Shown here: piece by piece, positions 6,453 through 13,338 of the stretch
Layout of the letters: every line of letters begins with the position of its first letter
Position numbering within the stretch: position 1 is the first letter of the stretch
NCBI GenBank assembly: GCA_037443105.1
Contig: JBBIOZ010000020.1
Coordinates: forward strand, 1 to 23,695
Direction: 5' to 3'
Length of the DNA stretch: 23,695 nucleotides
Origin: JAWCLZ01 sp037443105
GTDB taxonomy: Archaea; Halobacteriota; JAWCLZ01
Program-made: the position numbers and the translations under genes
The notes under the pieces: generated by a model
Seen by the model: only the letters and a program-made list of their open reading frames with translations
Database searches by the model: none
What the model was told of the DNA's origin: nothing

Positions 6453-7705
6453 GTCCAGGGCTCTGTGCTATGCCTTCGAAATGCATAAGCCAGGCCACTT
6501 GAGCTGAGAGGCGAGCCTATTGCTGCCACGCGAGTATGATATTCCTCAAGATCGGTATCTAGTACTGGATTTGCCTCTGAAAAAGGCCTACCGCTGAGAG
6601 AGCGCAATCGCGAGATCAAAGAATTAACATCATCCTCCGAGAGGAAAACATTTGAGCTGCATTCTTCGCCTTGAACGAGTAGATGAAGTGGATTCTTTGT
6701 TACTGGGGCATTAACATATACATCTTGTACATTTGGATCGAGGAGTATATCTTCCAAAATTCCAAAGCCTGCTGTGTACTTGGCAAATATATCTGCAAGC
6801 TGATTCACTTCCTCAGCGTTTAAATTTAAATTTTTATTTTTCATCAGCTGCAATATAATTTCCCTGCCTCTTTCCATGAAGAAGTCGCGAGCTCTTTTTG
6901 GATCCGAAAATTGAACTGTTAGCGGTCTCTGGCGTATTAGCTTTGCCTTTGCATCTATTAGAATTTGAAGCTCATCAGCGGGTAAATTGTATTCCATTGG
7001 TATAATGAAATAAATATTCTCTGGCTTATTTGGAAGTCTGTAGATGGCGACTTGAGCTGGTCTCCTCCCTTGCATTTTAATTTCATAGCTTTTCAAAAAT
7101 ACAGCTCCATCGGGTGGTTCAAGCTTGATTCTTGCTGAGGAAAATTTGGGTCTAATATATGCCTGTATATGGCGATCATAATCCTTTATCTCTGGAGAAA
7201 TAGAAAGTATATCGAGAATTTCCTGGCATTTGCATTTTTCACTTCGAAATTTAATTTCAAAGCTTGCTTTAGCAGGGTCTATTTTGAAAAGATCTCTCCA
7301 TTCACAGCTGGCGCATAGCTTTGAGATTGGTGTGAATGAATCCATTGCGCTTTGGAGCTTCGCCATTTCTTTAAGCAGTTGAAGCGCGTGGTCGCGATAT
7401 TCTCTTTCATATGGCTTTGCCAGTATCAAGCAATCAGTATGCATTTCGCTTTGCAATATTTGCAGGATATTTCTTCTGCATTTAGGATTTTTTAGACTGC
7501 CACTCTCGAAACAGTGCTCGCAATGTACTGTGGTATAGCATTCATAATTTTTAATTCGAATTGAATAGTGACATTTGCTTTCCTCCTCGGTTTTTTGCAG
7601 TATGCTTTTAATTTTTAACAGTAAATTTCGGAATATCGTGTATACCACCTCTTGCTGGATTGGGAGAGAAACCAGTTTACTTTTTTGCACAAAATTGAAA
7701 TACAA
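6440..7705 (-). CDS. Secretion/pilus ATPase (TadA/FlaI/GspE superfamily), N-terminal half, with Cys-rich extension
   Basis: Up to 421 residues. Residues from about 200 onward match the N-terminal domain of archaeal TadA/FlaI-type ATPases: a GFGILEDILLDPNVQDVYVN box, the RLRSLSGRPFSEANPVLD stretch and RVAAIGSPLSSSGLAYAFRRH leading to EPWT. It stops there, 13 bases into the next frame, where the RecA-like core begins. The first 160 residues are unusual, with cysteines at 45, 56, 62, 65, 76, 92, 131, 134, 158 and 160. The C62-x2-C65 and C131-x2-C134 pairs could bind metal or an iron-sulfur cluster. Start is uncertain: the TTG at 7705 abuts the divergent gene, while GTG codons at 7690 and 7648 are alternatives, the latter after a weak AAGAG. 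Interaction with the ATPase core is expected, since this domain forms the hexamer's outer ring in the family. Confidence 0.83.
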   Translation of the reverse strand: MYFNFVQKSKLVSLPIQQEVVYTIFRNLLLKIKSILQKTEEESKCHYSIRIKNYECYTTVHCEHCFESGSLKNPKCRRNILQILQSEMHTDCLILAKPYEREYRDHALQLLKEMAKLQSAMDSFTPISKLCASCEWRDLFKIDPAKASFEIKFRSEKCKCQEILDILSISPEIKDYDRHIQAYIRPKFSSARIKLEPPDGAVFLKSYEIKMQGRRPAQVAIYRLPNKPENIYFIIPMEYNLPADELQILIDAKAKLIRQRPLTVQFSDPKRARDFFMERGREIILQLMKNKNLNLNAEEVNQLADIFAKYTAGFGILEDILLDPNVQDVYVNAPVTKNPLHLLVQGEECSSNVFLSEDDVNSLISRLRSLSGRPFSEANPVLDTDLEEYHTRVAAIGSPLSSSGLAYAFRRHSTEPWTCRL

Positions 7706-8979
7706 TGAATGAGATAAAGCTTTCGATCGTGAGTGCTAAAAAAATGTATATCTTGGGAAGGCGCGGCCAAGCGAATAACGGGCTTCTGAATTTGGGCAGA
7801 TATCTTGCACTCGATGGCTCGCTTGGAGCAGAAATATACTTTGATGCGCTTCACCCTCACGTGGTATTGATATGCGGCAAGAGAGGGTATGGCAAATCCT
7901 ATTCCCTTGGTGTTATCGTCGAGGAACTTGCATCTCTGGATGAAGCTGTTAAAAGTAATCTTGCGTTTTTAATCATCGATACTATGGGTATATTCTGGAC
8001 GATGAGTGTTGAAAACTGGAAAGAAGAAAAGCTGTTGAAGAACTGGAACTTTCAACCTGAGAGATATGATTTAGAAATTTTTGTTCCAAGTGCCTATGCA
8101 GCAGAATTTGAACATAGGGGTGTGGAATGCAAATCTTTTTCAGTGAAGGCAGCCAGCCTTGATGCATTTGACTGGTGCTCAATACTCAACATATCTCCCC
8201 TTGAACCTCTAGGGGTTTTAATTATAAGAACTATTAAAAAGCTAAAGGATGCTGGAGAGTCATTTTCCATTAAAGATATAGCATCGCATATAAGTCAAGA
8301 TAAAACAATTCACCCAAGTGTTAGAGCTGCAGCTGAAAATTACCTGCTTGCAGTCCAAGGCTGGGGAGTTTTCGATAGATATGGCACGCCTCTGAGCGAG
8401 ATTATAAAAATGGGTAAAATTAGTATACTTGACTTAAGCTGCTACGGGCATGCTTTGAATATTAAGAGCGCAATTGTTGCAACACTTGCGAGGCAAATTT
8501 ATGATGAGCGTGTTAGGGCAAGAAGAAATCATCTGCTTGCTCAGATGAAAAAAGTTCCTATTAAGCGAGAAATTCCAATGGTTTGGCTTTTTATCGATGA
8601 AGCCCACGTTTTTTTACCTCGAAGCGGTGAAACGCTGGCTTCAAGCGTAATTATAAATGAATGGCTCAGGCTTGGAAGACAGCCTGGCTTGAGCTTGGTG
8701 CTTGCAACCCAAACATTGGCTTCTCTGCATCGCGAGGCAATTTCTCACTGTGATCTTTTAATTTGTCATAGGTTAACTGCGCAGGAAGATATAGAAGCAT
8801 TAAGTGAAGTGAGGCCAATTTATATGCGAGAGGGAATTGTGGATTGCATGAGGAGATTGAGCCAAGATAAAGGCGCTGCCTTATTGCTTGATGATACCAC
8901 AGAGAGTTTGCATGTTGTGAAAATTAGACCTAGGAAGAGCTGGCATGGTGGCGGTGAGCCAAATGCTCTAGAGGAATAG
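7705..8979 (+). CDS. HerA-like / DUF87 family ATP-binding protein
   Basis: A 424-residue P-loop ATPase of the HerA/FtsK superfamily, which move or clamp DNA or polypeptides as hexamers. Walker A is GKRGYGKS at residues 58-65, Walker B is VWLFIDEAH at 293-301, and LRLGRQPGLSLVLATQT (321-337) is the Arg-finger/sensor region typical of the family. An N-terminal beta-rich HAS-like segment precedes the P-loop. No NurA nuclease neighbour is present, so a role in end resection is not supported. The divergent arrangement with the secretion ATPase gene, and convergence with the small ORF at 8981, leave the partner unknown. ATG 7705 lacks a Shine-Dalgarno and overlaps the outermost possible start of the opposite gene by one base, so either that start is internal or both are leaderless. 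Confidence 0.85.
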   Translation: MNEIKLSIVSAKKMYILGRRGQANNGLLNLGRYLALDGSLGAEIYFDALHPHVVLICGKRGYGKSYSLGVIVEELASLDEAVKSNLAFLIIDTMGIFWTMSVENWKEEKLLKNWNFQPERYDLEIFVPSAYAAEFEHRGVECKSFSVKAASLDAFDWCSILNISPLEPLGVLIIRTIKKLKDAGESFSIKDIASHISQDKTIHPSVRAAAENYLLAVQGWGVFDRYGTPLSEIIKMGKISILDLSCYGHALNIKSAIVATLARQIYDERVRARRNHLLAQMKKVPIKREIPMVWLFIDEAHVFLPRSGETLASSVIINEWLRLGRQPGLSLVLATQTLASLHREAISHCDLLICHRLTAQEDIEALSEVRPIYMREGIVDCMRRLSQDKGAALLLDDTTESLHVVKIRPRKSWHGGGEPNALEE

Positions 8980-8980
8980 T

Positions 8981-9316
8981 TTAAATTTCAATGGATCCTG
9001 TGATATGCAATCCCAGTTTCTCGGCTTTTCTGCACATTTCAGCTTTATCTGGGCAGTCTGATAGAGCGATTACCCCAACGTTGCGATCTCCGATCTCTCT
9101 TTCAATATGTATTCTATTTTCAAATTCTCTTTCACAGACATACCAGTATATTCCATCTTCGAAAATGAATTTTGCATCCTGCATTTTCGCATTCCTTCCC
9201 ACTTTGCAAATGAAAATGCAGATTGGAATTGCAATGGTCTCGCCCCCTATTTTTATGCATTTATATATATAGTCTTCTTGTGATGGAAGACGCCAGATCG
9301 CTGCTGCATTGTTCAA
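8981..9316 (-). CDS. Conserved-looking small hypothetical protein (111 aa)
   Basis: I do not recognise this protein. It begins at a TTG (9316-9314) with GAGGT six bases upstream, a good ribosome binding site that decides the start; an ATG nearby is in another frame and has no ORF. The sequence has a beta-rich middle (FIFEDGIYWYVCEREFENRIHIEREIG split by several charged residues) and a C-terminal part (CPDKAEMCRKAEKLGLHI) with cysteines at the expected spacing for a helix. It is convergent with the HerA-like gene, with one base between stops. Codon use resembles that of its neighbours, which supports it as real, but function is unknown. Confidence 0.55.
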   Translation of the reverse strand: MNNAAAIWRLPSQEDYIYKCIKIGGETIAIPICIFICKVGRNAKMQDAKFIFEDGIYWYVCEREFENRIHIEREIGDRNVGVIALSDCPDKAEMCRKAEKLGLHITGSIEI

Positions 9317-9538
9317 GTAAATACCTCAAAGTGTTATTATAATCTTATTTTGTTATTCACGGATAATATTAATGTTTTTGGCTAAAATAAGGTTAATTTT
9401 TACTTTAAATAAAAAATAACTTCACTTTTTAAATTATTTTTTAAAATTAATTATTTTTCTGATTTTTAAAACAATTATTTTAATTTTTTAAACAATTATT
9501 TTTTTTTAACAAAATATTTATAAATATTTGAACAAATA
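9317..9538. other. AT-rich intergenic region with repeated AATTATTTT motif
   Basis: The region upstream of hdrC is extremely AT-rich. The nonamer AATTATTTT occurs at about 9432, 9449, 9473 and 9494, the last two within a longer near-repeat around AAACAATTATTTT. A TATA box follows at 9517-9525. I see no ORF. It could hold operators for the hdr genes or bend DNA. Confidence 0.5.
9515..9527 (+). promoter_or_regulatory. TATA box of hdrC-hdrB (first pair)
   Basis: The sequence TATTTATAAATAT lies roughly 35 bases before the start codon, so initiation would fall near 9545. This leaves a leader of about 12 bases carrying the AAGGT ribosome site. Confidence 0.6.
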
Positions 9539-9556
9539 TTGAATGAAGGTAAAAGA

Positions 9557-10123
9557 ATGATTAAGCTGGAGCAGCTTGATCCAAAATTCAAATATGAAAT
9601 TGCAAATGAACCCGGTGGGGAGAAAATTTTAACTTGCTATAACTGTGCTAGCTGCAGTGTGGTATGCCCAGTTAATCAAACGGGAGAAAAATTCAGTCCC
9701 CGTAAAATAATCCATAAAGCATTGCTTGGGATGCGCGAAGAAGTGCTGACAGATGAAAGGATCTGGCTATGCGTCAATTGCTATGCCTGCTATGATTATT
9801 GTCCACATGATGTGCGCATCACCGAAGTAATGGGAGCGATAAGAGAGATAGCTAAGCGAGAGGAAAAAGCCGGCAGAATCAAAATATCCAGCAATAGACA
9901 TAAATTTGAAGAGGCATTCGCTGAATCAATCAAGAAATACGGCAGAGTGCACGAATTAGGCGCAATCAGCGGATACCTAATAAAAACCAAAGGAATTGGA
10001 CGAATTATAGCTTACAGTATGCAGGGAATTTCAATGTTCAAAAAGGGGAAGCTTGCTCTAACTCCGAAGGCAGTTAAAGATAAAATGCAGATTGAGAAAA
10101 TATTCAAGGGATTAAATAAATGA
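9557..10123 (+). CDS. hdrC: Heterodisulfide reductase subunit C-like ferredoxin protein (HdrC, first pair)
   Basis: HdrC passes electrons through two [4Fe-4S] clusters to HdrB. From the ATG at 9557 (188 residues, AAGGT seven bases upstream) the cluster ligands are C27, C30, C33, C37 (CYNCASCSVVCP) and C72, C75, C78, C82 (CVNCYACYDYCP). The C-terminal region is helical and basic. An ATG at 9539 in frame would add six residues but lies before the ribosome site, so it is not used here. The stop overlaps the hdrB ATG by four bases (ATGA), so the two are translationally coupled. No HdrA or hydrogenase/MvhD is nearby. The partner is probably elsewhere. This copy differs clearly from the second hdrC at 11604. 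Confidence 0.9.
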   Translation: MIKLEQLDPKFKYEIANEPGGEKILTCYNCASCSVVCPVNQTGEKFSPRKIIHKALLGMREEVLTDERIWLCVNCYACYDYCPHDVRITEVMGAIREIAKREEKAGRIKISSNRHKFEEAFAESIKKYGRVHELGAISGYLIKTKGIGRIIAYSMQGISMFKKGKLALTPKAVKDKMQIEKIFKGLNK

Positions 10124-10965
10124 AGTATGCATACTACCCTGGCTGCTTCCTGCATGGCACTGCGAGAGAATATGATCTTTCCACAAGAGCAGTATGCAGA
10201 GCTTTGGGCATAGAACTTGTGGAAATCGACGACTGGAATTGCTGCGGCGCCTTAGAAGTGGCATCTGACAAACTACTTTCCACTGCACTTTCAATTAGAA
10301 ATATAATGCTTGCTTCAAAACTGGGCTTGGATCTAATTGCGCCTTGCAGCATATGCTTCAATAGCTTGCTGAGAGCAGACCATTCTATGATAGAGAGCCA
10401 TGGGATAAGAGAAAAGGTAGAAGAATTAATAGGCGAGCAATATCGCGCTGAAATCAAGATAAGGCATTTGATTAACGTGATTATACATGACTATGGAACT
10501 GCCAATCTCATTCGAAAGGTAAAAAAACCTTTGAAAGGAATGCGGGCAGCTCCTTATTACGGCTGCCTGCTCACCAGACCGGCGAATATCTGCAAAGTAG
10601 AAGACCCTGAGAATCCAAGGGAACTTGAAAATATTATCCAAGCAATCGGCGGAGACTACATCGAATATCCAAGCAAGACAAAATGCTGCGGAGGGGCCCT
10701 TTTGATGGGAAAAGAAGAGATGGCTAATCAACTGGCAAAGAATCTACTTGATGAGGCAAAAAAACTGGGCGCGAACTGCTTCATAGCTGCTTGCCCGCTT
10801 TGTCATACAATGCTCGATGCTCAGCAGGCAAAAATAGAAGCGGTATTTAAAACAAAATTTAACTTGCCAGTGCTCTACTTCACTCAAGCAATAGGCTTGG
10901 CATTAGGCTTGGATATGCGCGAGATTGGTCTCGATAAACACTTTGTATCTCTAAAACTACAATGA
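10120..10965 (+). CDS. hdrB: Heterodisulfide reductase subunit B-like (HdrB, first pair)
   Basis: HdrB carries the noncubane [4Fe-4S] clusters that reduce the disulfide CoM-S-S-CoB, or a related substrate, in HdrABC. Both five-Cys CCG sites are complete: C9, C41, C42, C76, C79 and C149, C189, C190, C225, C228. The spacing matches that described for structurally characterised HdrB. The 281-residue length is normal. The N-terminus (AYYPGCFLHGTAREYD...DWNCCGAL) is the type found in HdrB/CCG proteins widely spread outside methanogens, rather than the CPAPG type seen in the second copy. Overlaps hdrC by four bases. Its 3' end overlaps by nine bases the end of the convergent Cys-rich ORF. Confidence 0.9.
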   Translation: MKYAYYPGCFLHGTAREYDLSTRAVCRALGIELVEIDDWNCCGALEVASDKLLSTALSIRNIMLASKLGLDLIAPCSICFNSLLRADHSMIESHGIREKVEELIGEQYRAEIKIRHLINVIIHDYGTANLIRKVKKPLKGMRAAPYYGCLLTRPANICKVEDPENPRELENIIQAIGGDYIEYPSKTKCCGGALLMGKEEMANQLAKNLLDEAKKLGANCFIAACPLCHTMLDAQQAKIEAVFKTKFNLPVLYFTQAIGLALGLDMREIGLDKHFVSLKLQ

Positions 10966-11466
10966 AAATGGCAAGTTTTCATTTTCTATCAAAGTTTTAC
11001 AGAGATCATAATACTCGCAAAAAGCATCTCTGCATTTTCTTCGATCCAAGCACTTCCAGAACCTCGAATCTGGCTTGATCGGCACAGTTTCCGCATGCTT
11101 GGCGTTGAAAAGCAGAAGTGGAAGCATAACTTTAAAATTGCTCTCTTCCCCCAAACCGGGCTTGGTATAGCTTTTTATGCCGAGTTTTTTCAAGCAGCAA
11201 TCCAAGCACTCGACGTGGCTCCTTTTGCATCTCGCTATGCAGTAAGCTGCAAGGGGGATTTCAAATTCGTAGGAAAAGTAAAATGCCGCACCTCCACGCC
11301 CTTTGAGCCAGATTAGCCTTTTATCCTCAAGTTCTTCCCAAGTTAACTCAATAGAGTACTTCGAAATGGCTTCATCTTCTGATAAAAATTTATATACTAT
11401 ACACCACTCGCATTTCCTAGCTGGGAATGGGCAATTGCTTGAATCGATTTTGGATAGAAGATTCAT
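10957..11466 (-). CDS. Cys-rich protein of unknown function between two hdrCB pairs (169 aa)
   Basis: I do not recognise this protein. It has 12 cysteines: C12, C19, C22; C76, C80, C87, C90, C91; and C139, C145, C150, C156. The three clusters could hold zinc or iron-sulfur centres. It has no signal peptide, and no long hydrophobic segment beyond residues 112-121. Start ATG 11466 lacks a Shine-Dalgarno. CATAAAAACC at about 11482-11491 on the minus strand is close enough for a leaderless TATA promoter. It lies head-to-head with the second hdrC and tail-to-tail with the first hdrB, overlapping by nine bases, so it is not cotranscribed with them. Position and Cys content suggest a link to redox chemistry, but that is inference. 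Confidence 0.55.
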   Translation of the reverse strand: MNLLSKIDSSNCPFPARKCEWCIVYKFLSEDEAISKYSIELTWEELEDKRLIWLKGRGGAAFYFSYEFEIPLAAYCIARCKRSHVECLDCCLKKLGIKSYTKPGLGEESNFKVMLPLLLFNAKHAETVPIKPDSRFWKCLDRRKCRDAFCEYYDLCKTLIENENLPFSL

Positions 11467-11560
11467 TATATCTATTTAAGGTTTTTATGTTGAAAGATTT
11501 TTTCATTTCTGAAATTGCTATACCTGGATAAATTTCGAAAGCCTCATGTATCATGTGACT

Positions 11561-11570
11561 GTATATTAAT
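11561..11570 (+). promoter_or_regulatory. TATA-like element of second hdrC-hdrB pair
   Basis: GTATATTAAT is centred about 39 bases before the hdrC ATG at 11604. The GAAGGGT ribosome site at 11591-11597 is seven bases from the start, so the leader would be short. Confidence 0.45.
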
Positions 11571-11603
11571 GCGATTAAATGCGAATAATAGAAGGGTATC
11601 ACT

Positions 11604-12119
11604 ATGGCTATACCTGTAAGTATTGAAAAAAATGAATTCCTTGAGGAAATCATCAAATTGGGCGGTGAATCAATTCTAAATTGCTTTCAATGCGGAACTT
11701 GCACTGGCTCTTGCCCTTCAGGCAGACTTGCAGCGCTAAGGATAAGAAAGGAATTCCGGAAGGCAAAGCTTGGCTTGAAGAAAGAAGTTATAAGCGGGGA
11801 TGACATCTGGCAGTGCACAACCTGCCAAACCTGCTTGGAGCGCTGTCCCCAGGGAGTTGAAACAACTGATATAATTATGGCAATTAGAAATATTGCAGTT
11901 AAAGAGGGATATATGGCAGAAGCACATCGAAGAGCAGCAGGCTTCCTGCTGAAAACAGGCCACCTTGTACCAATTGATGATAAATTTAAAAAAGAGCGAT
12001 TAGCGCTTGGATTAAGTGAAATGCCTCCAATCGCACAGGCGGATAAAAATGCGCTTGAAGACGTTCGCAAGATAATGGAAGAAACAGGATTCACGAAGCT
12101 GCTGGAAAAGAAGGGGTGA
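11604..12119 (+). CDS. hdrC: Heterodisulfide reductase subunit C (HdrC, second pair)
   Basis: Two-cluster ferredoxin-like subunit of 171 residues, with ligands C27, C30, C33, C37 (CFQCGTCTGSCPSG) and C71, C74, C77, C81 (CTTCQTCLERCPQGV). These are the patterns of classical methanogen HdrC, including the SCPSG and RCPQGVE contexts. The C-terminal 80 residues are helical. Ribosome site GAAGGGT at 11591-11597 supports the ATG at 11604. The stop is four bases before the hdrB ATG. HdrC transfers electrons from the HdrA flavin subunit to HdrB; HdrA is not in the window. Confidence 0.93.
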   Translation: MAIPVSIEKNEFLEEIIKLGGESILNCFQCGTCTGSCPSGRLAALRIRKEFRKAKLGLKKEVISGDDIWQCTTCQTCLERCPQGVETTDIIMAIRNIAVKEGYMAEAHRRAAGFLLKTGHLVPIDDKFKKERLALGLSEMPPIAQADKNALEDVRKIMEETGFTKLLEKKG

Positions 12120-12123
12120 AAAA

Positions 12124-13008
12124 ATGGCAGACGCCTATGGCTTATTTCTTGGATGCGTAGCACCAAATCGCTATCCTGGAATAGAAAGTGCCACTCGCGA
12201 GGTATTGAAGGTTTTAAATGTCCCAGTAAAGGAATTAGCGGGTGCATCCTGCTGCCCTGCTCCGGGTGTTACTAGGTCTTTTAATCAAGCTACTTGGCTT
12301 GCTCTTGGAGCACGCAATATCGCAATTGCAGAGGCGCTGGGTGTGGATATAATCACGATTTGCAATGGCTGCTTTGGATCGCTTGCTGAAGTTTACCACA
12401 AGCTTGAGGAGAATGAGAGGTTAAAAGAAGAAGTTAACCAGATTCTGGCAAAAGTGGGAATGACTTATAAGGGGACTTCTAAAGTTAGACATTTTGCAGA
12501 GTTTCTCTATAGAGACATCGGCATCGAGAAAATTGCAGATAAAGTTGTTCGCCCCCTCAATTTAAAGGTTGCTGTTCATTATGGCTGCCACTTCCTGAAG
12601 CCATCGAAGATAAAGCACCTTGACGATCCTGAAACGCCGCATATCTTGGATGAACTAGTTGAGGTCACAGGTGCAAAGAGTATTGATTACATTGATAAAA
12701 ATCTCTGCTGCGGCTCAGGCGGGGGGGTTAGGGCTAGAAATCCTGACCTTGCGCTGAAGATGACTCTTGTCAAGCTTAGGGAAATTAAGAAAACCGAGGC
12801 TCAGGCAATCGTGGATATCTGTCCATTTTGCCACCTGCAATACGACAGAGGACAGGTGGATATAAAGGCGAAGTATGGCGAGGTCTATACATATCCCGTA
12901 ATACATTTAGCGCAGCTTTATGGCGTAGCCTTCGGCTTGGACTTGAAAAAACTTGGCCTCGACAGACAGGAAATTCCTGCACTTCACATCTTCGATGGAA
13001 GGCAGTAG
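12124..13008 (+). CDS. hdrB: Heterodisulfide reductase subunit B, methanogen type (HdrB, second pair)
   Basis: 294 residues. The N-terminal NRYPGIE and ASCCPAPGV segments match the classical methanogen CoM-S-S-CoB heterodisulfide reductase HdrB. All expected ligands to the two noncubane [4Fe-4S] clusters are present: C11, C43, C44, C80, C83 and C155, C195, C196, C233, C236. The GAVHYGCH-type (VAVHYGCH) and LCCGSGGG motifs are conserved. In HdrABC-MvhAGD complexes this subunit reduces CoM-S-S-CoB and drives electron bifurcation in HdrA; in anaerobic methane oxidation it would run in reverse. AAGGGGTGA sits just before the start as the ribosome site and also contains the hdrC stop. Lysine-rich spacing between the two halves is normal. 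Confidence 0.93.
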   Translation: MADAYGLFLGCVAPNRYPGIESATREVLKVLNVPVKELAGASCCPAPGVTRSFNQATWLALGARNIAIAEALGVDIITICNGCFGSLAEVYHKLEENERLKEEVNQILAKVGMTYKGTSKVRHFAEFLYRDIGIEKIADKVVRPLNLKVAVHYGCHFLKPSKIKHLDDPETPHILDELVEVTGAKSIDYIDKNLCCGSGGGVRARNPDLALKMTLVKLREIKKTEAQAIVDICPFCHLQYDRGQVDIKAKYGEVYTYPVIHLAQLYGVAFGLDLKKLGLDRQEIPALHIFDGRQ

Positions 13009-13088
13009 AGTGGTAGCCAAAAGCTTATGTGCTATTAGTTTTAATTTTAACTTAAATCAAATTATATAGTTAAAATCATTATTAATCC

Positions 13089-13098
13089 TTATAAAAAA
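13089..13098 (+). promoter_or_regulatory. TATA box of rps17e-dapA-dapB operon
   Basis: TTATAAAAAA centred about 35 bases before the S17e ATG at 13129. The ribosome site GAGGTGA is at 13118-13124. Confidence 0.55.
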
Positions 13099-13128
13099 TG
13101 AAAAACTATAAAACCCTGAGGTGACAAT

Positions 13129-13329
13129 ATGGGAAATATTCGTTCGACGTATATTAAAAGCCTAGCGGAGGAGCTGCTGCGTGAGTACCCAAATGAGTTC
13201 ACCGGTGACTTTGAGACAAACAAAATTAAAATAGCGGAGCTCACCAACATCAAAGGAAAAGCGCTCCGGAACCGCGTGGCTGGATATGTGACTCGCAGAG
13301 TAAAAATCGCTAGTAAAAAGAAAAAATGA
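13129..13329 (+). CDS. rps17e: 30S ribosomal protein S17e
   Basis: A 66-residue basic protein of the archaeal/eukaryal S17e family, a small-subunit component absent in bacteria. The family pattern begins MGNIRSTYIKSLAEELL, continues with FTGDFETNK and ends NRVAGYVTRRVK with a lysine-rich tail. Length is typical for archaea. Strong ribosome site GAGGTGA. It lies nine bases upstream of dapA in an operon, an arrangement also seen in some methanogens; the pairing is probably a shared promoter and not a functional link. Confidence 0.95.
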   Translation: MGNIRSTYIKSLAEELLREYPNEFTGDFETNKIKIAELTNIKGKALRNRVAGYVTRRVKIASKKKK

Positions 13330-13338
13330 GGGAAGGTT

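Noticed and set aside
8977..8979. TAG stop of the HerA-like gene as pyrrolysine readthrough
   Set aside because: The next frame ends quickly in a convergent gene and there is no family extension.
9420..9510. Possible CRISPR array in the AT-rich repeats
   Set aside because: Repeats are only nine to thirteen bases with uneven short spacing and no cas genes nearby.
9539..9556. Upstream ATG for the first hdrC
   Set aside because: The AAGGT ribosome site lies between it and the ATG at 9557, so the latter is used.
11687..12247. 186-codon minus-strand ORF opposite hdrC and hdrB
   Set aside because: Shadow of strongly conserved Hdr genes; low-complexity Ser/Pro-rich product.
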